13,452 bases of DNA, taken from Sphingobacteriales bacterium (GTDB lineage: Bacteria > Bacteroidota > Bacteroidia > Chitinophagales > Chitinophagaceae). Made by a program: the position numbers and the translations under genes. Positions 1 to 6,801 of the stretch are shown here, in pieces (the stretch's first letter is position 1; the number at the start of each line of letters is the position of its first letter). The stretch is from positions 1-13,452 of the forward strand of contig CANHUD010000040.1 of NCBI GenBank assembly GCA_947463665.1, given 5' to 3'. Below the pieces are notes generated by a model that made no database searches, had not been told where the DNA came from, and was given only the letters and a program-made list of their open reading frames with translations.

Positions 1-1016
1 CAATGCCTGTTACTGTTTAAAAATGAATCAAGGTCATCCATCATGCCCTTTGATCCTGCAAACATAGGACTTCGCTGGTGAAGTTCTGTCGGTTTTATAT
101 CGAGAATCCGCTGCATACCATCGGTGGCGCGTCCTCCGGCCACTTCTATTATAAAAGCGAAGGGGTTGCATTCGTATTGAAGTCGGAGTTTACCATTGGA
201 GTTATCTGTAGTGGCGGGGTACATAAAGATCCCGCCTTTCACCAGATTGCGGTGCAGATCGGCCACCATGCTGCCGATGTATCGCTGGGTATAGGGACCA
301 CCCTCTTTGCCTGTCAGTTGCTGGCAGAACGTGATGTACGCCTGAACGGGGCGGGCATACCGGAAAAAATTACCGTGATTGACGGAGTATATCTTTCCTT
401 TTTCCGGGCACTGGATATCGGGATGACTAAGAGAAAATTCACCAATGGCCGGATCCAGGGTAAAGCCATTCACCCCTCTTCGGGTGGCATAGACCATCAT
501 GGTGGAGGAACCGTATACGATATAGCCGGCAGCCACCTGGCGATGACCGGGCTGCAGGAAATCTTCTCGGGTTACCGGTGTACCTGCAGGACTGACACGG
601 CGGTATACACTGAAGATGGTGCCGATGGAAACATTTACATCAATATTGCTGCTGCCATCAAGGGGATCAAACAGGCAAACATATTTAGAGCGATGACTGA
701 CAGGATCATCAAAAGCCATGAAATCATCTATCTCCTCACTGGCGATACCGGCGCAGCTGATCCCATGCCGAAGTACACCGGCGAGTTGTTGATTGGCAAA
801 ATCATCCAGTTTTTTGACTTCTTCTCCCTGCACATTGACGGAACCAAGATCTCCCAGTATATCTACCAGCCCAGCCTTGTTGACCTCCACGTTTATGCGC
901 TTGGCCGCCAGACCGATGTCGCGCAACAGTCCCGCCAGCTCTCCCGTGGCATTCGGATAAAGCCGCATCTGGTGAATCGTAAATTCATCCAGGGTTTTGA
1001 CGGAACGATTGATCAT
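1..1016 (-). CDS. fbp: Fructose-1,6-bisphosphatase class I (3' end at window edge)
   Basis: Hydrolyses fructose 1,6-bisphosphate to fructose 6-phosphate and phosphate, the committed cytosolic step of gluconeogenesis. The frame reads open for 338 codons from ATG at 1016 to the edge. The two remaining bases read TG, so a TGA stop probably lies one base outside and the protein is essentially complete, at the usual family length of about 335. Visible class I motifs are the metal-binding acidic pair E94-E95 (IASEE), the FDPLDGSSN loop at residues 116-124 (metal ligands D117 and D120), YIGSMVADLHR, the substrate-binding KGGIFMYP, and LQYECNPFAF near the C-terminus. An in-frame ATG at 1040 would add eight residues, but it overlaps a possible -7 box, so 1016 is preferred. 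Divergent from lysC across 97 nt. Identity is very secure; the exact start is moderately sure. Confidence 0.96.
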   Translation of the reverse strand, partial: MINRSVKTLDEFTIHQMRLYPNATGELAGLLRDIGLAAKRINVEVNKAGLVDILGDLGSVNVQGEEVKKLDDFANQQLAGVLRHGISCAGIASEEIDDFMAFDDPVSHRSKYVCLFDPLDGSSNIDVNVSIGTIFSVYRRVSPAGTPVTREDFLQPGHRQVAAGYIVYGSSTMMVYATRRGVNGFTLDPAIGEFSLSHPDIQCPEKGKIYSVNHGNFFRYARPVQAYITFCQQLTGKEGGPYTQRYIGSMVADLHRNLVKGGIFMYPATTDNSNGKLRLQYECNPFAFIIEVAGGRATDGMQRILDIKPTELHQRSPMFAGSKGMMDDLDSFLNSNRH

Positions 1017-1039
1017 GTGTTTACCATTTAGGATGTACA

Positions 1040-1047
1040 TAAATATA
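1040..1047 (-). promoter_or_regulatory. Possible -7 promoter element for fbp
   Basis: The minus strand reads TATATTTA, one mismatch from the Bacteroidota -7 element TAnnTTTG. It ends 23 nt before the preferred fbp start at 1016. I find no TTG at the expected -33 distance, so this is a weak call. Confidence 0.3.
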
Positions 1048-1101
1048 CGCTTTACCATTTGCATACCATAGCGGTACTTCCACAAACCGTTTTGCATTTC
1101 G

Positions 1102-1109
1102 TACCTTTA
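1102..1109 (+). promoter_or_regulatory. Possible -7 promoter element for lysC
   Basis: TACCTTTA matches TAnnTTTG at all but the last base and ends exactly 4 nt before the lysC ATG. A TTC at 1078-1080 lies 21 nt upstream in place of the -33 TTG, so the -33 half is poor. If functional, transcription would start at or next to the ATG. Confidence 0.4.
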
Positions 1110-1113
1110 TGGA

Positions 1114-2388
1114 ATGAAGATCTTCAAATTCGGAGGTGCCAGTGTAAGCACCGTGGAGCGAATCCAGCACATGGCTGCGATTCTGCAGGAGTACCGTGAA
1201 GAACCGCTCATGATCATCGTTTCGGCCATTGGTAAGACCACCAATGCCCTGGAAAAAGTGGCAGAGACCTGGTTTGCCGGGAAAAAAGAGGATGCATTGG
1301 AATTGTTTCGCCAGGTGCGGCATACCCACGATGATTTCGCCAAGTACCTGCTTGTTCGGGAGGCTTTACCTACTGAACACCGATTGAACGATCTTTACAC
1401 GGAAGTAGAATGGCTTTTACACGATAAACCCGTCCGGGAATACGACTACTATTACGACCAGATCGTCTGCATCGGTGAATTACTCTCCACTACCCTTATC
1501 AGTGCGTATCTGAATGAAGAAGGACTCTCCAGCGAATGGGTGGATGTGCGGGATGTGTTTCGGACCGACGATAATTTCAGGGATGCCGGGATCAACTGGG
1601 TTACAACGCAAAAGCAATCGGACGAGCGAATTCGTCCGTTGTTTCAGCGAACGAAGAGGGTAATCACACAAGGGTTTATCGGGGCTACTGATGAGAACGA
1701 AAGCACCACTCTTGGCAGAGAAGGCAGTGATTATACGGCAGCCATATTTGCATCGCTGCTTGATGCGGAGAGTCTGACCATCTGGAAAGATGTGAAAGGA
1801 GTCATGAATGCCGATCCCAAACAGTTTCCAACAGCGGAGATCATTCCGGAACTATCGTATGAGGAAGTAATTGAAATGGCCTATTATGGCGCTCAGGTAA
1901 TTCATCCTAAAACGATCAAACCGCTGCAGAACAGGCAGATTCCGCTTTATGTCCGCAGCTTTATTGATCCAGAAGAACCCGGAACCATTATACACCAGCA
2001 ATGCGCTCAGGTATTGCCGCCGATCATTGTTATCAAAAAAAATCAGGTGCTGCTGCAGTTGAAAACCATGGATTTTTCCTTTGTTGGCGAAAAACCTGTT
2101 GCGGAGCTTTATCACTGGCTTGAACAGGTGCGGATCCGGCCCAATCTGATCTCTACAGGAGCCGTATCGGTGCAGGTTTGCCTGGATGATCATCCGGAAA
2201 AGATTGACCGGCTGGCATCACTGGCAGCCACTCGCTTTGATGTGCAGGTTGAGAGAGGATACATGCTGTTAACGATACGTCACCCTCAGAAAGGACTGCT
2301 GGAAGGCCTTACAAAAGGACAGGAAATACCACTGCTCCAACAGAACCGGGATGTTGTTCAGGCGTTGCTTAAAGAGAAAAATCACTAA
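1114..2388 (+). CDS. lysC: Aspartate kinase (monofunctional)
   Basis: Phosphorylates L-aspartate with ATP, the first step of the aspartate pathway to lysine, diaminopimelate, threonine and methionine. The 424 residues match monofunctional aspartokinases and leave no room for a fused homoserine dehydrogenase. The N-terminal amino-acid kinase domain (about 1-290) shows KFGGAS at 5-10 (KFGGTS in most relatives), GELLS at 121-125, GFIGAT at 187-192 and GREGSDYTAA at 201-210. The usual T-A-D-P loop appears as NADP at 232-235. The C-terminal part (about 305-424) fits the paired ACT domains that bind feedback inhibitors; which amino acid inhibits cannot be read from sequence. Start is the only ATG before KFGGAS and follows a -7-like box by 4 nt. 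The stop overlaps that of the convergent transpeptidase gene. Confidence 0.95.
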   Translation: MKIFKFGGASVSTVERIQHMAAILQEYREEPLMIIVSAIGKTTNALEKVAETWFAGKKEDALELFRQVRHTHDDFAKYLLVREALPTEHRLNDLYTEVEWLLHDKPVREYDYYYDQIVCIGELLSTTLISAYLNEEGLSSEWVDVRDVFRTDDNFRDAGINWVTTQKQSDERIRPLFQRTKRVITQGFIGATDENESTTLGREGSDYTAAIFASLLDAESLTIWKDVKGVMNADPKQFPTAEIIPELSYEEVIEMAYYGAQVIHPKTIKPLQNRQIPLYVRSFIDPEEPGTIIHQQCAQVLPPIIVIKKNQVLLQLKTMDFSFVGEKPVAELYHWLEQVRIRPNLISTGAVSVQVCLDDHPEKIDRLASLAATRFDVQVERGYMLLTIRHPQKGLLEGLTKGQEIPLLQQNRDVVQALLKEKNH

Positions 2389-3137
2389 TACAGCACATAG
2401 TCACCCTTTGCGTTAATACTAACCACAGGGAGTTGTTTGGTGACATTGAAAAAATCGTACGCCTGTTTCATTGTTTTCTCAAATGTCTTGAGTTCCACAT
2501 CATTCAGGATCACTTTTTCCAGATAGGCGAGACTTTTTGGATTATCGAACCGAATGGGGAAAATATGCACGGGTATGAAATCCTGACCATGGTTGCGGGC
2601 ATAAGCCGTTAGCACATAAAGTTCTTCGATTTGCGGATTGGTGATGGGTATACACCCTTCTGTTACGCAACTACCGTGAATGTAGATTTCTCCACCCGGA
2701 CGGGCGGAATCGGAGAGGATAACATCAGAGGCGTTGGGATAATTCAGACCGAGTGACAGGTGATACATGCTGTTCGGCTTGAACTCGTTGATGTAGTAGA
2801 ATCCTTCCGGAACCTGGTAGTCACCCTGGATGCGTTTAGGCCCCAGTGTTCCTGCCATGGCGCACACCTTGAATGTTTTGAATAGTTTAAACGGCTCAGA
2901 CAGGCTCTGGCGCACCCATACCTCCAGTTCACTATCGTATTTAAAAGAGCGCAGGTAAACGTATTTTGCCGGCCATACAAGTTTTTTGGCTGCAAATTCT
3001 TTGCGAAGCGTATCTTCTTTTTTCCGGAAAGCATCGTTTACTCTTCCAAAAGATCGCTGGTAGTCTACAAAAGAGTTCTGGGCCCAGGCGTGGGTCGACT
3101 GTAGGATAAAAGCGAGCAGGATCAGCCGTTTCAACAT
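2385..3137 (-). CDS. Secreted L,D-transpeptidase-fold (YkuD) protein, YafK/DpaA-like
   Basis: Predicted periplasmic peptidoglycan-modifying enzyme of the YkuD catalytic fold. Residues 1-19 form a signal peptide with a hydrophobic core (LILLAFILQ) and an AWA-Q cleavage site. The catalytic region shows IYIHGSCVTEGCIPITN at about 151-167. H154 and C162 are the presumed catalytic pair, followed by IEELYVL. This resembles the E. coli YafK/DpaA subgroup (HG...S-GC-AMTD-x-IEEIY) more than classical YcbB or ErfK enzymes, which carry SHGCVR. YafK/DpaA is known to remove Braun lipoprotein from peptidoglycan. Bacteroidota generally lack that lipoprotein, so the substrate here is unknown. No LysM or other wall-binding domain is seen. 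It lies 65 nt downstream of hppD with its own -7-like box, and its stop overlaps the lysC stop by 4 bp. Confidence 0.85.
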   Translation of the reverse strand: MLKRLILLAFILQSTHAWAQNSFVDYQRSFGRVNDAFRKKEDTLRKEFAAKKLVWPAKYVYLRSFKYDSELEVWVRQSLSEPFKLFKTFKVCAMAGTLGPKRIQGDYQVPEGFYYINEFKPNSMYHLSLGLNYPNASDVILSDSARPGGEIYIHGSCVTEGCIPITNPQIEELYVLTAYARNHGQDFIPVHIFPIRFDNPKSLAYLEKVILNDVELKTFEKTMKQAYDFFNVTKQLPVVSINAKGDYVLY

Positions 3138-3141
3138 AGAT

Positions 3142-3149
3142 CAAAAATA
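3142..3149 (-). promoter_or_regulatory. -7 promoter element for the L,D-transpeptidase gene
   Basis: The minus strand reads TATTTTTG, a perfect TAnnTTTG match, ending exactly 4 nt before the ATG at 3137. No TTG is present at the -33 distance (CTG at about 18 nt). The box would put transcription start at or beside the start codon. Confidence 0.45.
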
Positions 3150-3202
3150 TGAAATCAGTTCCACAGGCAGCATACCTGGCAGATAATTAACGAATTATGT
3201 GC

Positions 3203-4327
3203 TTACAAATTGCCTCTTTTTTCCTGTTCCCGCTCGATCGCTTCAAAGAGAGCCTTGAAATTTCCTTTGCCGAAACTTTTCGCTCCTTTTCGCTGGATGA
3301 TCTCAAAGAATACGGTAGGGCGATCCTGAACGGGTTTGGAAAAGAGCTGCAAAAGATAGCCTTCTTCATCGCGGTCGACCAGAATCCCCAGTTCCCGGAG
3401 CGGTTGCAGGTCTTCATCGATGGTACCCACGCGATCCAGCAGATCATCGTAATATGAATCAGGTACCTGAAGAAATTCAACCCCACGGCTTTTGAGTTCG
3501 CGAACGGTATGGACGATGTCATTCGTTGCGAGTGCCACGTGCTGTACGCCTGCACCCTGGTAATAATCCAGATATTCTTCGATCTGCGATTTCTTTTTCC
3601 CTTCAGCCGGTTCGTTGATTGGGAATTTCACGAAACCATTGCCATTGCTCATTACCTTACTCATCAGCGCGGAATATTCAGTGGAAATATCCTGATCATC
3701 AAAGGTGAGTATGTTCCGGAAGCCCATCACCTGTTCATAGAACTGCACCCAGGTATTCATCTGGTTCCAACCCACATTCCCTACGCAATGATCTACATAA
3801 AGTAAACCGGTGTCGGTGTTCCGGAAATGAGGATCCGTCCAGCTGCGGTAACCTGGGAGAAATGTCCCTTGATAGTTTCGTCGTTCCACAAAAAGATGCA
3901 CCGTATCTCCGTATGTACAGATGCCGGAGAGCACAACCGATCCCTGCTCATCCTGCTGTGTTTGCGGTTCCAGGTAGGATACACCCCCACGGGAGGTTGT
4001 TTCCTGCCAGGCTGAAGCAGCATCTTCCACTTTTAGAGCAAGTATTTTGACGCCATCGCCATGGATACGAACGTGTTCAGCGATTGGGTGATCGGGTCGT
4101 AAGGAAGACGTAAAAACGAAGGTAAGTTTGTGTTGGCGAACGGCGTAACTGACCACATCTTTTCGTCCGGTTTCCGGACCAGCATACGCCAGTGGCTGGA
4201 AGCCAAAGGCGCAGCGGTAATAATGGCTGGCCTGTTTGGCATTGCCTACATAGAATTCCACATAATCAGTGCCCTGTAGCGGCAGAAAATCTGCTACCGC
4301 AGTCTTTTCATTCAATGTTGCGATCAT
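3203..4327 (-). CDS. hppD: 4-Hydroxyphenylpyruvate dioxygenase
   Basis: Non-haem Fe(II) enzyme converting 4-hydroxyphenylpyruvate and O2 to homogentisate and CO2 in tyrosine catabolism. It has two tandem vicinal-oxygen-chelate (glyoxalase-fold) domains. The iron facial triad is visible as H180 (VDHCVGNV), H263 (GVQHVAL) and E342 (FFEIIQR), numbered from the chosen start. The protein is 374 residues, typical of bacterial HPPDs. The reading frame extends to an ATG at 4390, but that would overlap the purK start codon and span a perfect -7 promoter box at 4361-4368. The extra 21 residues also do not resemble the family, whose homology begins near LQGTDYVEFYVGN. ATG at 4327 is therefore chosen, 33 nt after the box. 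The rest of the homogentisate pathway is not in this window. Confidence 0.95.
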   Translation of the reverse strand: MIATLNEKTAVADFLPLQGTDYVEFYVGNAKQASHYYRCAFGFQPLAYAGPETGRKDVVSYAVRQHKLTFVFTSSLRPDHPIAEHVRIHGDGVKILALKVEDAASAWQETTSRGGVSYLEPQTQQDEQGSVVLSGICTYGDTVHLFVERRNYQGTFLPGYRSWTDPHFRNTDTGLLYVDHCVGNVGWNQMNTWVQFYEQVMGFRNILTFDDQDISTEYSALMSKVMSNGNGFVKFPINEPAEGKKKSQIEEYLDYYQGAGVQHVALATNDIVHTVRELKSRGVEFLQVPDSYYDDLLDRVGTIDEDLQPLRELGILVDRDEEGYLLQLFSKPVQDRPTVFFEIIQRKGAKSFGKGNFKALFEAIEREQEKRGNL

Positions 4328-4360
4328 AGACAAGCAGGAAAGGAAATGACCTTCCGGGAA

Positions 4361-4368
4361 CAAAATTA
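4361..4368 (-). promoter_or_regulatory. -7 promoter element for hppD
   Basis: The minus strand reads TAATTTTG, a perfect TAnnTTTG match, 33 nt before ATG 4327. No clear TTG lies 17-21 nt upstream. The box falls inside the longer hppD reading frame and argues against the start at 4390. Confidence 0.5.
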
Positions 4369-4375
4369 GTTTAAT

Positions 4376-4383
4376 TATCTTCA
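4376..4383 (+). promoter_or_regulatory. Weak -7-like element for purK
   Basis: TATCTTCA keeps TA and the TT core of TAnnTTTG but misses the last two bases. It lies 5 nt before the purK ATG, with no TTG at the -33 position. Low confidence; purK must have a promoter in this short divergent gap or inside hppD. Confidence 0.22.
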
Positions 4384-4388
4384 CGCCC

Positions 4389-5507
4389 ATGAAAGTTGGT
4401 ATTTTAGGTGGTGGTCAGCTCGGCAGGATGTTGCTGCAGGAAGCACCCAATTATCCGGTAGAAACCTGGGTCATGGAGAAAGAAGCGGATTGTCCGGCCG
4501 CCCATCTTTGTCACCATTTCATCGCAGGAGATATCCGCGATTTCGAAGCCGTATATACATTCGGACAGCAGGTGGATGTGCTGACCATAGAGATCGAGAA
4601 CGTCAACATTGAAGCACTCGAAAAACTCGAGGCGGAGGGTAAAAAAATCATACCCAGGCCTTCCGCACTTAAAACCATCAAGAATAAGATCCTTCAAAAA
4701 AAATACTACCAGGATCACCAGATCCCCTCTCCTGCTTTTGTGATCACCCAAAACAGAGAGGAGCTGAAACAGCATATGCACCTTTTACCCGCCGTGCATA
4801 AACTCGGTATGGGTGGATACGATGGCAAAGGTGTACAGGTGATCCGATCGGAAGCGGATGTCGAAAAAGGATTTGATGCTCCCGGTGTGCTGGAGCAATT
4901 GGTGGATATCAACAAAGAGATTGCCATAACCGTGGCGATAGCCGCTGATGGTTCGCATGTTCTGTATCCGGCGGTGGAGATGATCTTTGATCCTGTGCTG
5001 AACCTGCTCGACTTTCAGCTTTGTCCGGCTGATATTCCACAACAGGCACTCTGGAAAGCGGAAGCCATGGCACTGGCCGTTGCCCGTAATTTTCAGTCGC
5101 CCGGACTTTTTGCCGTGGAGATGTTCGTAGACAAAAAAGGAGATGTATGGGTGAATGAAACCGCCCCGAGGGTTCACAACAGTGGCCATCATACCATCGA
5201 AGCGCATTACAGCTCACAGTTCGATATGCTCTGGAGGGTAATGCTGAACTATCCGCTGGGTTCTACGGCAGCGCTTCAGCCCAGTATGATGATCAATATT
5301 CTGGGTGCGGAAGGACATAGAGGTCCTGCACGGTATGAAGGACTGGAAGAGGTGTTGAAAATGGAACATGCATTTGTACATCTGTATGGCAAAAAGCAGA
5401 CGGCCCCCGGACGTAAGATGGGACATGTAACCCTTTTGGATAAGGACAAGACCGGCCTGCTGCGAAAGGCCATGCAAGTGAAACAAACCTTACGTGTAAT
5501 CAGTTAA
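4389..5507 (+). CDS. purK: 5-(Carboxyamino)imidazole ribonucleotide synthase (PurK)
   Basis: ATP-dependent carboxylation of aminoimidazole ribonucleotide (AIR) with bicarbonate to N5-CAIR, a step in de novo purine synthesis. It is an ATP-grasp enzyme of 372 residues, the usual PurK length. Visible elements are the N-terminal nucleotide-binding GILGGGQLGRM at 4-14, IEIENVN in the preATP-grasp region, the glycine-rich ATP-binding loop GMGGYDGKG, the EQLVDINKEI stretch, and the C-terminal NETAPRVHNSGHHTIEA signature. Start is the first ATG, directly before the family's KVGILGGG beginning. It is first in a plus-strand operon: purE begins 6 nt after its stop, and purE uses its product, so the two act in sequence. 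Divergent from hppD. Confidence 0.96.
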   Translation: MKVGILGGGQLGRMLLQEAPNYPVETWVMEKEADCPAAHLCHHFIAGDIRDFEAVYTFGQQVDVLTIEIENVNIEALEKLEAEGKKIIPRPSALKTIKNKILQKKYYQDHQIPSPAFVITQNREELKQHMHLLPAVHKLGMGGYDGKGVQVIRSEADVEKGFDAPGVLEQLVDINKEIAITVAIAADGSHVLYPAVEMIFDPVLNLLDFQLCPADIPQQALWKAEAMALAVARNFQSPGLFAVEMFVDKKGDVWVNETAPRVHNSGHHTIEAHYSSQFDMLWRVMLNYPLGSTAALQPSMMINILGAEGHRGPARYEGLEEVLKMEHAFVHLYGKKQTAPGRKMGHVTLLDKDKTGLLRKAMQVKQTLRVIS

Positions 5508-5513
5508 ACCTAT

Positions 5514-6041
5514 ATGGATATGGATAAACCGACAGTAGGTATTATTATGGGGTCCGACAGTGATCTGGACATCATGAAAGCCGCAGCAGATTTTCTGCGG
5601 AGCATGGACATCCCGTTTGAGCTGACCGTTGTATCTGCCCATCGTACACCGATGCGGATGGTGGACTATGCAACCAGTGCCAGGGAAAGAGGACTGAAGG
5701 TGATCATTGCCGGTGCAGGCGGAGCCGCTCATTTACCCGGAATGGTAGCCGCTCTTACATCGCTGCCCGTAATTGGGGTACCGGTGAAATCCTCCAATTC
5801 AATAGATGGCTGGGATTCTATTTTATCTATTCTCCAAATGCCCAATGGTGTGCCCGTGGCAACCGTAGCCCTGAATGCAGCGAAAAATGCAGGTATTCTG
5901 GCGGCTCAGATCCTTGGCGCATTTGATGAGGAGACCGGTCGCAAAATGGACCAGTACAAAAAGGATATGACCGCTGAAGTAGAAACCAAAATAACCAAGC
6001 TCCGGGCCGCCGGCTGGGAGAATACACTTGATAAAGCATAA
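5514..6041 (+). CDS. purE: N5-carboxyaminoimidazole ribonucleotide mutase (PurE, class I)
   Basis: Rearranges N5-CAIR to 4-carboxyaminoimidazole ribonucleotide (CAIR), using the product of the adjacent PurK. The 175 residues cover the whole class I PurE fold: the phosphate-binding IIMGSDSDL near the N-terminus, the catalytic-histidine motif SAHRTP, AGAGGAAHLPGM, and the PNGVPVATVA strand. The presence of purK upstream fits class I (mutase) rather than the class II enzymes that use CO2 and AIR directly. Two ATGs are possible, at 5514 and 5520; the first gives a 6-nt gap from purK. The C-terminal tail is charged and helical. Translation is probably coupled to purK. Confidence 0.95.
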   Translation: MDMDKPTVGIIMGSDSDLDIMKAAADFLRSMDIPFELTVVSAHRTPMRMVDYATSARERGLKVIIAGAGGAAHLPGMVAALTSLPVIGVPVKSSNSIDGWDSILSILQMPNGVPVATVALNAAKNAGILAAQILGAFDEETGRKMDQYKKDMTAEVETKITKLRAAGWENTLDKA

Positions 6042-6045
6042 CCAG

Positions 6046-6801
6046 ATGCGTTACGACCTTAAAGAAATTGCAGGCATGATCGATCATTCGATCCTGCATC
6101 CGACCATGACCGATAAAGACCTGGAAGAAGGATGTGCGGTGGCCATTCGTTACCACACGGCTTCGGTCTGCATCAAACCCTATGCGGTTAAAAGAGCGGC
6201 TGAACTGCTGGAAGGAAGCGGTATTCCCGTATGTACGGTGATCGGATTCCCACATGGTTCACAAACGATTGCCACCAAGGTTTTTGAAACGAAGGAAGCC
6301 TGTTCGAATGGTGCCCGTGAGATCGATATGGTCGTGAATATCGGGAAAGTAATGGGGGGCGACTGGGCCTATGTAACGGACGAGATTCGCCAGATCAATC
6401 AGGCGACGGTTTCCAATGGAGCACTGTTGAAAGTAATCTTCGAGAACGATTACCTGCAGGATGAACAAAAGATTCGTCTCTGCCAGATCTGCAGTGAACT
6501 GGGTGTAGCCTTTGTAAAAACCTCCACCGGTTACGGATACACGAAGGGAGCTGACGGAAAATTTTCTACCAAAGGAGCTACCCTTGCAGATTGTGCGCTT
6601 ATGCTGGCAAATGTGGCACCAGCGGTACAGGTGAAGGCTGCAGGTGGTGTACGCTCACTGGATGAGCTGCTGAAAATGAAAGAAATTGGCGTAACCCGCA
6701 TAGGTGCAACTGCTACTGCCCTCATTGTGGAAGAAGCCAGAAAGCGGATGGGGCTGGAATCAGAAGGGGATGTCAGCGGACAGGACACAGCTGGCTACTG
6801 A
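6046..6801 (+). CDS. deoC: Deoxyribose-phosphate aldolase
   Basis: Class I (Schiff-base) aldolase cleaving 2-deoxyribose 5-phosphate to glyceraldehyde 3-phosphate and acetaldehyde in deoxynucleoside catabolism. The DERA catalytic set is visible: D94 in REIDMVVNIG, Schiff-base lysine K158 in FVKTSTGYG, and K197 in QVKAAGGVR, within a TIM-barrel protein of 251 residues. An in-frame ATG at 6028 would add six residues and overlap purE by 14 nt. ATG 6046, 4 nt after the purE stop, is preferred because homology begins at about YDLKEIAGMIDH. Third gene of the purK-purE-deoC operon, and tail to tail with bshC with a 7-bp overlap. The last 20 or so residues are polar and probably disordered. Confidence 0.94.
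   Translation: MRYDLKEIAGMIDHSILHPTMTDKDLEEGCAVAIRYHTASVCIKPYAVKRAAELLEGSGIPVCTVIGFPHGSQTIATKVFETKEACSNGAREIDMVVNIGKVMGGDWAYVTDEIRQINQATVSNGALLKVIFENDYLQDEQKIRLCQICSELGVAFVKTSTGYGYTKGADGKFSTKGATLADCALMLANVAPAVQVKAAGGVRSLDELLKMKEIGVTRIGATATALIVEEARKRMGLESEGDVSGQDTAGY

Noticed and set aside
78..1031. A 317-codon plus-strand frame across fbp
   Set aside because: It is antisense to a complete fructose-bisphosphatase with all its motifs, and its translation has no domain I recognise.
3183..3198. AT-only hairpin (ATAATT, 4-nt loop, AATTAT) just after the hppD stop
   Set aside because: Six A-T pairs and no T-run make it too weak to call as a terminator. It may be chance in an AT-rich gap.
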